A DNA stretch of 64,000 nucleotides from Papilionanthe hookeriana x Papilionanthe teres. Taxonomy: Eukaryota > Streptophyta > Magnoliopsida > Asparagales > Orchidaceae. Position numbers and translations under genes: made by a program. The stretch is from positions 114,181,943 to 114,245,942 of the forward strand of contig CM040429.1 of assembly GCA_022702705.1 (NCBI GenBank), read 5' to 3'. The notes under the pieces are model-generated. The model did no database searches. It had not been told where the DNA came from and saw only the letters and a program-made list of their open reading frames with translations. Below are positions 36,851 through 47,458 of the stretch, piece by piece. Positions within the stretch are counted from its first letter, which is position 1; the number at the start of each line of letters is the position of its first letter.

Positions 36851-38386
36851 ATGACTGCCCCAAAGTTAATCTTCTCCTTCATCGATGGAATGGACTTCGC
36901 CGTTTACAAGGATGAGCTACCTGACAATGGGATCATCCGTTTCGGACAAGGATTCAGCAACATAGATGTCATGTTCGTTAATGTCACTCTCCTCACACTA
37001 ATGGACAAAGTGTCAGAAACTGAAGAGCCCGTGATTGAGTTCAAACTGAAATCGACTCAAGAATTCCCTCCCCTGCAAAGGGTTCCAGCTGAAAGAAGTA
37101 CTACTGTTCGTAGAAGGACTGTTGTCTCTAACCCTACCGGTCTAGTCATCTCTGCACCTACCCCGACTTCTGCCAAACTAAAGGGGAAGGAAATCCAAGT
37201 CTGTGATGAGTCTGTCACCGTGGAGGGTACAGATTTTGCTGCGATACCGTCTATTTTCGAAATTGGTTCCAGCTCAAGAATTGCACCCCTAACTCGGACT
37301 CAAAAAAGAAATAGAAGCAGAAAGATCGCCAAGATCGAGAAAGCCAGAGCTACTGAAGTTGCTTTTCTAGAAGAAATTCCCGAGGAAAGAGAAGAACTGC
37401 CTGAGTATATACCTCTATTGGAAGGGAGCAGGTTTCACCCTCTCTCTGCCGCATCAGATGAAGAGGATATCCGTAGGATCGCTGCTGCATTACCCAGACC
37501 TGCGTACTACAGCAATTACAAGAGGAAAAGGGAAAAGACTATGCCATTGGCTCGACTGCAAGCTATTATAGAAAGATTGGCAAAGAAAGAAAGATGCCCT
37601 GTGTCAGAAATCTTAAGAAGGGTAGGACAGGTGCCAGCTAAATCCCGCCTCGAACCGCGAATAGAGCCTGTTGCTGCCATAGAGAAACCAAAGAAGAAGA
37701 TAAAAGACAGTTCACCCGTTGTTGTATCGGGTCTACAAATTAGGGAGGATACCACCTTCCAGCATATAGCCGACAGATCATCCGGTCCTAGGCTTCCGGC
37801 TGCAAGAAGGATGGTATGGCAACCTACTACTGGTGAGCTAAGAACAAAATAATGTCCTGAGAAGAAAAGTCTCGTCAAGAGACTTGAATCATAAGAAAGT
37901 GCTACTGCATTAAAGGGGACTCCCGGAAAGGAAGTTCAACAACCGTCACGAGACATTTGTGAGACCGTGCGGAAAAGGCCACTAGAGGATGCCATGGACA
38001 AGTTAAGGACCGACATCTGATGGTTAGCAAAAGAAAGAGAAGAAAAACTAGGGGATGAAGTTGACTCATCAGAGTTCATGGATGAGGAGTATGCCGAGAT
38101 CAACATGGTTGAAACGCGAGCATCATCCGCTTCACAAGATGCTCCAGCAGCTGCAGAAAGAGATGAACCGGAAGTAATGAGGGCACATCTTCGGGAAAGA
38201 GACGACACAATTTCCCAGATGGCAAAGAGGATGGAAGAGATGGCTGCTGCCTTAGCCACTCTCCAGAGTCAGGTACAACCTCAGAAAGAGACACCCCTAG
38301 AAATTATCCATATTGCAGCTGGAGGAAAAGAGATCACATCCGTTAACGGAGACGAGCGACCAAAGAAAGATCCTGCAAAAGCATGA
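36851..38386 (+). pseudogene. ORF1 (pre-gag accessory ORF) of element C
   Basis: About 512 codons in one frame, interrupted only by three stops (37850, 37892, 38018). It starts at ATG 36851 right after CTGCAG. The N-terminus (KLIFSFIDGMDFAV) resembles the start of the AlkB-like ORF. The middle is charged, with Arg/Lys-rich patches (KRNRSRKIAKIEKAR near 37310). The C-terminal part from 38078 is a likely coiled coil (RERDDTISQMAKRMEEMAAA). Its TGA (38384-38386) overlaps the gag ATG (38383-38385) as ATGA. Ogre-like elements carry an ORF here; its function is unknown to me. Nucleic-acid binding or particle association would be guesses. Confidence 0.85.
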
Positions 38387-40103
38387 TTCCGGAAAAGGAC
38401 ATTAAGAGCATGGTAGAACGGCGAGTGCGAGAAGCCCTAGCACAATCCAAGAGTGGAGCATCTATTCAGATGGGTAGACCTTACCCCGAAGAATTCGATG
38501 CAGTCCAACACCCGAAAGACTTCGTACCACCTCTGTTTAAGACTTTTGATGGAACGGGAAACCCTCAGTAGCATGTCACACATTTTCGTGCTAGTTGCTG
38601 CAATGCCGGTGGAAGTGACGCTCTACTCTTCCGCCAGTTCGTCAGCAGTTTATCAGGGATTGCCTTCGACTGGTACTCAGAATTGCTGAATGGTTCAGTA
38701 AAGAACTTTTCAGAACTAGAGAATCTCTTCGTTAAACGATTTGTCGGGGCTCAGCACCACATCACTATCGGTGATCTAGTGGTGGAGCAATAGAAGTCGA
38801 ATGAGACTTTAGTGGATTACATACTTTGATGGAGGAACTTAAGCATGAAGTGTGAACCATAGCTTCAAGAACAACATGCAGTCGGCATCCTACTTAAAAG
38901 TATCCATGGCCCGATAGCACTTCGCCTTAAAGGATTTACAATCAAGACTTTCGAGAAGTTGCTTAGCAAGGCCGAGAGCATGCAAGAAGAGGCAAAGCAG
39001 TTAAGTTTCGTGGACAAGAACCATAAGTAGATGCCCGTGAAAACATTCGAAAAGAAATATGGAATCGTCGCGGCAGTAGATAAGGGCAAGAAGCCGGTTC
39101 AGATACAGTCAGAGCGGCCACAGTCTAGTTATCAACCACCGCAACGAACTTATTAGCAACCTCAGCAGGGCTATCAGCAACCTCAATCGAGCTATCAGTC
39201 GCCTCAGCATTATGAACAACCGCCTCGTTCATCGCGTACCTTATAAGAACTTCTAAATAGAGAATATCCATTCAAAGCCGAAGCGATGAGCGAAGATGTT
39301 CCGCAACTTAATGAAGACACCGGATTTTCGACTGCCGCGAGCCTAAGAAGCCGGAGGAAGTCAATAAGAAAGATCATCCAAACTATTGCCCTTACCACTA
39401 GATGCTCGGACAAAAGATAGAGGATTGCATCACCTTCAAGAGTTGGCTTGATGACAATCTCCGGAGAGGGAACATAACAATCCCAAAGGAATACATGAAG
39501 AAACCCCAGGAAGGAGGTTCTGTCAACGTTATTTCCACGAATCCCATTGTTTCGATAAACCGATACACGACTAATGATGGATGGAGTACTGTCTGGACAA
39601 GATCATCGAAGAAAATATTGGATCACATCCAGGCCGCTTCGGTATGCGCTTCAACTCAGAGTTTGAAACCTGTCGAGCTGGCACTATCACTTGCGATTGA
39701 AGAACCGCCCCAGAAGGAGGAGAAGATCATGGAAGAAAAGAAGACCGAGGCTCCGAAGGGTAGACTAGGGGCTGCTTATCCTAGGATGGTTGTTTCCAAT
39801 TCGGGGGAGAAATCCCTCGAACTCCTGACTCTGTATGATTATCTGCTCGCTTTGGCGGGATCTTATAATGATAAGGGATATGGAGTTGGCTACGTTTTGA
39901 CTGTTTCTAACGATTATGTAACTAACGACAACCGGCTTAATCTGGATCTCGATTCCCATACAAATATCGATTCTCAAATCATACACAACCTCGACGACCA
40001 CGACGAAGAAGATGTTCACAAAGGAGGCTACGAAAGCTCGACAAGCAACGAGTCCATTCATGAATTTCGAGGAGCTTCAATCGCGATAGAATTGGAGTTA
40101 TGA
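38383..40103 (+). pseudogene. gag: gag of element C
   Basis: Starts at ATG 38383, overlapping the ORF1 stop. The capsid core is recognisable: LFRQFVSSLSGIAFDWYSEL (about 38629-38690) is the Retrotrans_gag signature, followed by VKRFVGAQHHITIGDL and LLKSIHG. A Gln/Tyr/Pro-rich linker (about 39105-39230) leads to CPYH (Cys 39387, His 39396) and MLGQKIEDC, the Tat knuckle-like segment. Stops at 38569 and 38791, a frameshift around 39290 and a stop at 39399 break it; 39402-40103 is then open for 233 codons up to the acidic tail. Gag forms the virus-like particle. Confidence 0.85.
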
Positions 40104-40871
40104 GATTCCGAAGAAACGCCAGAAGAGCCAGACATTCCAATTCAAGAAGATACACCGGCAGATTCAACACCAAATTCAGAAGAAATATCTGAAGTAAGTT
40201 TAAGAAGCGGAAAAGTTCTACCCCCGAGAATGGGTCCAAAGGATAAAGGAAAGCAGGTGGTTGCTCAGGAAGAGCCAACCCCAGCAGAGGAACTGCCCAT
40301 TCGGGAAGAAAATGAAGAACATGGTAATAAAGTGGACAACAATGTGCTAGCGCATCTTAGGAAGCTACCAGCCAAACTAAGCATATACGACGCTCTGATC
40401 CTGTCAAAGAAGATGAGGGAAGCTCTGATCAAGGCTTTACATGATCCAGAGATTTGTTTAGCTCAAATAACCGGTGATTCCTTCGACGAGGTTTGCTCGT
40501 TAAGAGAACAGTGAGGTGTTACCTTCACGGACAATGATCTATTACTGGGAACAGTTGATCACAACCGACCATTATACATTTCAGTCACTATTGGAAAGCT
40601 TACACTCTCCAGAGTGTTAGTTGATTCGGGAGCATCAATCAACATAATGATTCTTCGGACGCTAGCATATTTGGAAATTGATGCTCACGAGCTTGAAGCA
40701 GACAAGATGCTATTAAGAGGCTTCATTCAAAAACGAGAAAGAGCACTTGGATTGATAACACTACTAATGAAGACCGGTGATTTAGCAAAGACAACCGCAA
40801 AGTTCCACATAATTGATTCTGAAACATCGTTTAACGCTCTACTGGGTCGGTCATGGATCCATGAAAACTAG
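40104..40871 (+). pseudogene. pro: Aspartic protease of element C
   Basis: Same frame as the end of gag, separated by a stop at 40101. A basic linker (SLRSGKVLPPRMGPKDKGKQ, 40197-40256) precedes the retropepsin core LVDSGASINIM with the catalytic Asp at about 40623. The domain continues to the GRSWIHEN segment. Stops at 40512 and 40869 are single-codon lesions; the motif itself is intact, unlike A (DAGAS) and H (DLGAS). It would cleave the precursor polyprotein in the particle. Confidence 0.85.
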
Positions 40872-41720
40872 ATGGTACCGTCGTCTCTGCACCAGTGCAT
40901 AAAGTATTACGAAGGGGGGGAACAGTGCATCAAAGGTGATTTGCAACCGTTCTCTGTGCACAAAATTGGAATTCATGAAGATGCGGCCTACTACGTGCCC
41001 CCGAAGAAAACAATCTTTTCCAAAAATACCATACCAAATGAAGCAAAAGAAGTTCGAGACGATGAAGAACCTGAAGTTCTAGTCCAACAGTTACTCACCA
41101 CTCCCTTACGACGAGATGGTGATGATTTCTCCAAAACTCGCACTCGAGGTCGAGGCTGGGGACGAGGACATGGAAGAAACGTTGGAACAGTTGGACAGAA
41201 GAAACCGGTCAACGATGTTGATTGGGAGAACAGCTCTGAAAAAGAAGAAAAAATTGAGAAAGAAGCAGCGACAATAATTCAAAAGAAACCCCAATTCAAG
41301 ATCTCTCTCGAAGATGAAAGGAATGAAGAAAATAAATCAATGTACGAGAAGATTAACCATTATGTACATACTATGACCCTGATCCCGATCCATTCAAATA
41401 AGATCGAGGTTATGGTGGTCAAGGAAGTGCATGGTGGTGGTATTAAACCAATCATGTTTTACCGTGGTGCTTCTTCTTCCAATACTGAAAAAGATGTACG
41501 ATTTGAAGATGTTACTTCATCTGAATTAATGGAATTACCTTTTGAGTGTTACTCTCCCTGTGTTCAAAATTTAATTCAATGTGGTGTCTTACCTCGACAA
41601 TGGACAAAAGGCTGATCACAATATTTTGAAAAATTATGGAATAATGCCAGTCGGCCTCCCAATTCAAAACATGGTCTCGGATTCGGCACAGTAGGGTCAG
41701 TTGATGATACGGGATTTTGC
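40872..41720 (+). pseudogene. Protease-RT linker of element C, with RG-rich motif
   Basis: 248 codons open, in frame with both protease and RT. It contains SLHQCIKYYEGG, a short RGRGWGRGHGRN stretch (about 41143-41178) of the kind that binds RNA, and charged KKPQFKISLEDE and ELMELPFECYSPC segments. No known enzymatic domain. In Ogre elements an intron lies about here; the continuous frame argues that it is translated in this family. Stop at 41613. Confidence 0.65.
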
Positions 41721-42656
41721 TTGGTTGTCACTTGCGAACCTAATAAAGAGTGCTTGGAAGCTTCAGAAGATCTTGAGGATCTACCAATCGGTGACGCTCC
41801 ACCAGAATTCGAGGAAGAAATTAAATCTACAATAGACGAGTTAACGGAAGTTAACTTAGGTACTAGCGAATTGCCTAGGCCTACCTTTATTAGCTCCTTA
41901 CTCAATAAAGAAGACTCCGAAGACATAGTCAAGCTACTAATGGAATTCAAGGACTGTTTTGCTTAGAGTTACGAAGAAATGCCAGGATTAGCTCCAGAAG
42001 TTGCAGTTCACAAGTTAGGAGTAGATCCTGCTTCCATTCCAGCCAGACAAGCTCCCAGAAGAATGCGTCTAGAAATTGAGCAACAAGTAATAGCCGAAGT
42101 TAAGAAGCTAATAGACATTAAAATTGTTCGTGAAGAACAATACCCAACTTGGTTAGCAAACATGGTACCAGTCAGAAAGAAGAATGGTCAGATCAGAATC
42201 TGTGTGGATTTCAAAGATTTGAATAAAGCATGTCCAAAGGATGAATTTCCATTACCAATCCCGGAACTGATGATCGACATAGCTTCGACACATGAAATCT
42301 TCTCATTTATGGATGGATCATCGGGATACAACCAGATAATGATGGCACCAGAAGTTGAAAAGCTCACGACATTCAGAACACCGATCGGAATGTATTGCTA
42401 CACAGTAATGCCATTCGGACTAAAAAATGCAGGAGCAACATACCAAAGAGTGATGACGAAGATTTTTGATGATCTCATTCACAACCAAGTCGAGTGCTAC
42501 GTGAATGATGTGGTCATCGAAAGCAAGCCGAAGGAAGATCACACGTATGATTTGAGAATTGTTTTCAAGCGACTAAGACAATTTAACCTTAAGATGAATC
42601 CCTTAAAATGCGCCTTCGGCGTCACCTCTGAGAAATTCTTAGGATTTGTTGTCTGA
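41721..42656 (+). pseudogene. pol: Reverse transcriptase of element C, active site YVND
   Basis: One frame with only a TAG at 41964. RT signature blocks in order: PTWLANMVPVRKKNGQIRIC (42141-42200), DFKDLNKACPKDEFPLP, FSFMDGSSGYNQ (first catalytic Asp at 42312), YTVMPFGLKNAGATYQ, then CYVNDVV at 42495-42515. The expected YVDD has become YVND (AAT at 42504-42506), a G-to-A change that removes a metal-binding Asp, so this copy should be dead even without its stop. A keeps both Asp codons at the same place. Confidence 0.9.
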
Positions 42657-43300
42657 CATCGCGAGATTGAAATCGATCTAGAAAAGATTAAAGCTATTTT
42701 AGAAATGCCTCCTCCCAAAACTTTGAAACAACTACGATCCTTTCAATGGAAGTTGGCATATCTTCGACGCTTTATCTCAAACTTGTCAGGTAGGTGTCAG
42801 CCCTTCTCGGCATTAGTTAAAAAGGACGCCAAATTTGTTTGGGATGAGAAATGCCAGTGGGATTTCAAGGATGTTAAGCAATATTTAATGACACCTCCTG
42901 TCTTAGCGGCCCGGTCTCGGGTAGACCGTTGATACTTTATCTTGCGGCTTTAGACGACTCCTTGGAGCCTCGCTAGCCCGGAGTCGATGATGAGGGAAAA
43001 GAAAATGCTCTATACTACTTAAGCAGTCGTCTAATTCCGACGGAAGTAAAGTATCCTCCTATTGAGAAGCACTGCTTGGCCCTGATCTTCGCCGCACAGA
43101 AGCTCAGACATTACATGCTTTCTCATAAGGTCAGCCTTATTTCGAGAGTTAATTTGTTGCAATACTTGATGACCCGACCGACGCTTTCTGGCAGACTTGC
43201 CAGGTGGTCGATGATACTATTGCAATTTGACATAACTTTTGTTCCTCTTCGTGCCGTAAAGGGCAAGTCCTAGCAGACTTTCTCGCAGCACACCCTTTAC
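42657..43300 (+). pseudogene. pol: RT connection and RNase H of element C, degenerate
   Basis: After a stop at 42654, LKQLRSFQWKLAYLRRFISN (42720-42779) is the connection signature. The RNase H domain follows, with small deletions around 42910-42975 that change the frame; a later part (ALIFAAQKLRHYMLSHKVSL, 43079-43138) and the closing LQFDITFVP are readable. It would degrade the RNA strand of the hybrid. Confidence 0.8.
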
Positions 43301-43371
43301 CAGCGGATTCGCCTCTCGACGACGATTTGCCTGACGAGCAGATAATGAGCCTAGAAGACCCTGATGATCGA

Positions 43372-43770
43372 CGTTGAGAACAATACTTCGACGGTGCGTC
43401 CTCAGCACAGAAGAACAAAGAATTGCAAATGATAGTGCCCGGTAAGGCAGGAATCGGACTAATCTTTATAACACTGGAGCGGGGGATGTTAAAATACTCC
43501 TACCACTTAACGGAACCGTGTACAAACAACGAGGCAGAATACGAAGCCCTTATAACCGGATTGGAATTAACCGTTCAAATGGGAATAACGGACATCAACA
43601 TCTACGGAGATTCTCAGTTGATCATTCAACAGGTCGCCGGACAGTACAAAATTTTAAAGCCAAGCCTCGAGCAGTACTTTCAGTACGCCATGAAATTGTT
43701 GGAACAAATTCCAAACGTAACAATCTACAAGATTCCCAGATGAGAAAATGCTCTCGCCGATGCACTAGCT
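43372..43770 (+). pseudogene. pol: Second, archaeal-type RNase H (aRNH) of element C
   Basis: Frame shared with integrase. All four acidic positions are present: Asp 43390 (YFDGASSA), Glu 43531 (NNEAEYEAL), Asp 43609 (YGDSQLI) and Asp 43759 (ENALADAL). Only TGA codons at 43375 and 43741 interrupt it; the first may replace the Trp usual before YFDG. This extra RNase H is diagnostic for Tat/Ogre elements and is thought to have been acquired in addition to the retroviral-type one. Confidence 0.9.
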
Positions 43771-44946
43771 CGCCTTGCAAAGGAATTTTCCTGCTTGCAG
43801 GATGAGTCAGTTGAAGTGTCAGTTCAAGGACGACAGGTCCTATCACAGCTCGACATGGATACGATACACAAATCAGAAAGAGCAGAAGAAACAATTGCAG
43901 CAGTGACAAAAAATACAGAAGATTAGCGGTAGCCATTGATAGACTACTTGCAGACAGGAAACCTACCGGACGATAAGTCGATAGCCCATCAAATCAAGAA
44001 AAGAACTCTGTCTTACGCATTAATAATCAATACATTATACAGAAGGTCTTTTGATCAGATGTGGCTAAGATGCCTGAGCGGGTCTGAGGCTCGTGAAATT
44101 GTTAAAGAAGTACATTCAGGACTTTGTGGCGCTCATCAATCGGGTCCTAAAATGAAAATGAAGATTAAAAGACTAGGGTGCTACTGGCCCTCAATGATGA
44201 CCGACTGTATGAAAGTTGCCAAAAGTTGTCACCAGTGCCAAGTGCATGGAGTGGTTCTACACCAACCCCCAAATGTGCTACATCCGACAATCGCATCGTG
44301 GCCATTTGAGTGTTGGGGCACAGATATAGTGGTTCTGATAGAGTCGCCTTCTTCAAGAGGACATCGCTTCATTCTTACAGCTACATACTACTTTTCTAAA
44401 TGGGCAGAAGCTATACCACTCAGAGAAGTGAAGGCACACCACGTGCTACGAGTTTTCAAGAACCAAGTTGTCTACCGTTTTGGGGTACTGCGCAGGATCA
44501 TTTCAGATAATGGGTTTGCATTCAAAAGTACAAAGATTAATAATTTTGTTAGAAGACACGAGATCGATTGGCGATACTCAACGATCTACTTCCCAAGAGC
44601 AAACGGCTTGGCCGAGGCTTTTAATAAAACTCTTGTTCAAATTTTAAAGAAAACTTTGGACGATAACAAGAGAAATTGGCACGAGAAGTTGTTAGAAGCC
44701 TTATGGGCCTACAGGATGACTTTTAGGACTCCTACTCAGTCTACGCCTTACGCTTTAGTGTACGGGTCCGAGGACGTCTTGCCCCTGAAAGTTCAGCTTC
44801 CGTCACTCCGAATTGCAGTTACAGAAAAGATCACTACAGAAGAAAATGCCAGACTACGACTGGAAGAATTGGAAAGCTTGGAAGGGAAAAGACTTTCTGC
44901 GCAGCAGAATTTGGAAAGAAACACGGGTAAAGTAATCACTTTGTGA
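43771..44946 (+). pseudogene. pol: Integrase of element C, C-terminal domain deleted
   Basis: Open from 43936 to 44946. Zinc motif: His 44113, His 44134, Cys 44227, Cys 44236. Catalytic triad: Asp 44323 (WGTDIV), Asp 44506 (ISDNG), Glu 44614 (NGLAEAFNK), with the last two 36 codons apart. After SAQQNLERN (about 44895-44921) the sequence jumps to what in A is downstream of pol (ACGGGTAAAGTAATCACTT versus A 12642), so about 300 bp encoding the end domain (GDLVLVLK to YLKKYY in A) is gone. Integration by this protein is unlikely. Confidence 0.9.
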
Positions 44947-45202
44947 CTGGGTCCGAACCCAAAACAAAATAAAATGGATGAAAAAAAAAAATCTCATCAA
45001 TGAAAATGTTAAAAAGAAAACATGGGAAATCATTATAATAAAATGACAATCTTTCCTCTTAAATCATTCATTCCTGATATTTTCTCATCTCTTCCTACTT
45101 CCTTTAAATTTAAAAGAAGTGAATAAGTATTTTTAAGTGTTTTTCTTATTGTTCTTATTCTTAGTATAGCCCCTGATCCTTTCCTTGTTTTTTCGCAGGG
45201 AA
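44947..45202 (+). other. Spacer before the AlkB-like ORF, ending in an acceptor-like site
   Basis: AT-rich and non-coding. A pyrimidine-rich tract (about 45143-45195) ends TTTTTTCGCAG at 45198, four bases before ATG 45203. It mirrors the CTGCAG before ORF1 and suggests a spliced subgenomic message. Confidence 0.55.
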
Positions 45203-46664
45203 ATGTCAAACGGGCGGTTGGTTCTAAATTTTAGAAATGGCGTGAGTCTAGCACTTGATGAAAAGAGGGTGAGGGATGGAGCAGTGATGGACATTGACTC
45301 AGACTTAACACCAGCCAGCTTACAATACGAAGAAAATGATTGGATCCCAGTTGATCGAGAAGAACTTCACGACCGGACGGTGATGAAAATGGGTGGCCCG
45401 AGCCACCAATCCAGCAACAAGAAAAGAAAAGCAAACGCCGCGCAGGCAACTGGAGAAGATAAGAAAGTTAAGTCCGTGGTCACCTTAGCAGAAGGTAGGC
45501 TTGTCAGTGCCGCGCCCGCAGAAAATCAAGGGGTAAGGAGAGCTACTCTCACTGCTAACCAGCGAAAATTTTGACCAAGTTAGCAGAAGATCAATATAAA
45601 CAGACAGTGGATACCGTTAGTGCAAATGCTCCAAGGAGACCAGTTCGTCAGGAACAAGAAAGAAGAAAGTCAACTCCAAGAAGGTCGGAACAGATAAAAG
45701 AAATACCAAGAAAAGCAGAAATAGAGTCGGAACCTCGACGCCCAGCATACGTACCGGATCCGAAGATTTTTGTTGCGAAAGCAACCCCGGAGGATGTCCC
45801 TACGAAGACTATCCCCGAGGAGCCGAGACATGCAGAAGAACATGCTGGGGTTGAGCCATACATCCCGCAGTATGTTACTAGACACCGAGGACTTCAGATA
45901 ATCCTGGAATACGAGCTGGAGAAAATGCAATTAGTTGAGAAGAAAACCTTTGAATACTTTGAAAAAATTGGAGACAAGAGGGTCAACATCTTGGAAGGCC
46001 TCGAGCTGCATACAGATGTTTTCTCAGATTATGAGCAACAACAAATTGTAGATTGCATCCTTGAATTGCAGAAAATGGGTCGAGTTGGACGCCTGAGAGA
46101 AAAGACATACTCAGAACCCCGAAGATGGATGCCAGGAAAGGGAAGAGTTACAATCCAATGCGGATGTTGCTACAATTTTGCCACAGACAGAAAAGGAAAT
46201 CCACCAGGGATACTCCGTCGCAGTGAGGTGGATCTGATGCCAAGTATCATCAAGAGAATTGTGAAAAGGATAATAACATGGAGGGTATTGCCTGCAGATT
46301 GCATACCCAACAATTGCATTATTAACATCTACAAGGAAGGCGACTGCATACCTCCACATATAGACCATCATGACTTTGTTAGACCCTTCGCACAGTGTCA
46401 TTCGCCAACCAGTGCAAAATCATGTTCGGATCTAACCTCCAGATTGCAGGCCCTGGTGAGTTCCGAGGGCCGGTAAAGATACCACTACCGGTAGGTTCCC
46501 TCCTGGTGTTAAAAGGAAACGGAGCAGACGTTGCGAAGCATTGCATTCCAGGAGTTCCTGTGGAGCGGATCTCAGTTACTTTTAGAAGAATGGACGACAG
46601 AAAAATGCCTTACCACTTTCGGCCGGATCCAAAATTGGAGAGTCTCCGGCCCTACGAGTTGTGA
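45203..46664 (+). pseudogene. AlkB-like (plant ALKBH9/ALKBH10-type) 2OG-Fe(II) oxygenase ORF of element C
   Basis: About 487 codons with two frameshifts (around 45570 and one lost base at about 46388-46394) but no nonsense codon between them. N-terminus: RLVLNFRNGVSLAL (like ORF1), then a basic linker with KKRK and KKVK (residues 73-76 and 87-90, possible NLS). From 45982 the sequence is ALKBH-like: NILEGLELH, YSEPRRWMPGKGRVTIQ, CGCCYNFA, NCIINIYKEGDCIPPHIDHH, FGSNLQIAGPGEF, PLPVGSLLVLKGNGADVAKH. Iron ligands: His 46357, Asp 46363 (HxD) and His 46539; 2-oxoglutarate motif RxSxTxR: Arg 46566 and Arg 46584. Plant ALKBH9/10 enzymes demethylate m6A in RNA. The position after integrase and the copy in A show it is an element gene. 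A role on the element's own RNA is inference. Confidence 0.9.
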
Positions 46665-47458
46665 GTTACATGGGAAATAGCACACCTCCGATGCACATCC
46701 ATGCGGCATTCTCACGAGGGTGGCTTGGAAGGTGATGTTATTGCCCATGTTTCTTAGTATTCAGACATGGATTTTTGACAGACACTTTTGGATGGATCAA
46801 CAAGAATCTTACACAATCCGTTTTGGATTTACATGGATTGTATGAGACATAAAATTTTAGAGGAAAATGTCATCATGACTAGATCAAGTTGTATGATGTA
46901 CTTTCAGCAAGTTGGAATGAAAACGACTATGTCATATTTTCCCTTCACCTCTTTTTGTGCAAATTGACTGGGAAATGCCATTAGAGTTAAATTAACTTTA
47001 AACGAAGAACAGAAAAGAAAAGAAAATAAATGAGAATTTTTCCTAAAAATTTGAATATTAAAATGAACTTCAATATCACATGAACACTAAATAAATAACA
47101 AAAATAAAAAAATGGGATCGTTAAAGGACAAACAAAACGAATCTAAATGTCAAATTGAATTCCGATCTGAACCCTCTGATTCGAACCTTTCAGTTCTTTC
47201 CTCAATTGAAATCTGTTTGAAACTCTTTTGAAATTTGAATATTCTCTTCGACTTGTCATTAAGTCAAGTCTTTTCAGCTTCGTACACCTACCAGCTCCTT
47301 TCAATTCTCTTGCTGCTGTGTCTTAGAGGATCGACTAGTTCTATTGACACGGAGCCACGAGCTTTGTTCGATTTGGTTCTGATGGCATGGGATTGGGTCC
47401 CTCTTCATACAGATAAATCCTTGAGATTTGAACCAGTTTCCATTTCTCACTAAACTCC
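46665..47458 (+). other. 3' untranslated region of element C before the array
   Basis: Non-coding, aligned with 14424-15542 of A. The first 200 bases after the stop are still alignable between A and C (for example GCACATCC and GGCTTGGAAGGTGATGTTAT), which suggests a shared 3' signal rather than coding. No gene seen. Confidence 0.65.

Noticed and set aside
37516..37878. 120-codon minus-strand ORF across ORF1 of C (also 43622-43936, 41576-41950 and others)
   Set aside because: Antisense shadows of well-supported plus-strand coding sequence; no own motifs.
45203..46664. The AlkB-like sequence as an ordinary host gene next to a retrotransposon
   Set aside because: It lies between integrase and polypurine tract inside matching LTRs, has no introns at ALKBH positions that I can see, and recurs at the same place in element A.
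45203..46664. An envelope-like gene after integrase in A and C
   Set aside because: No signal peptide or transmembrane segment is visible; the readable motifs are those of AlkB oxygenases.
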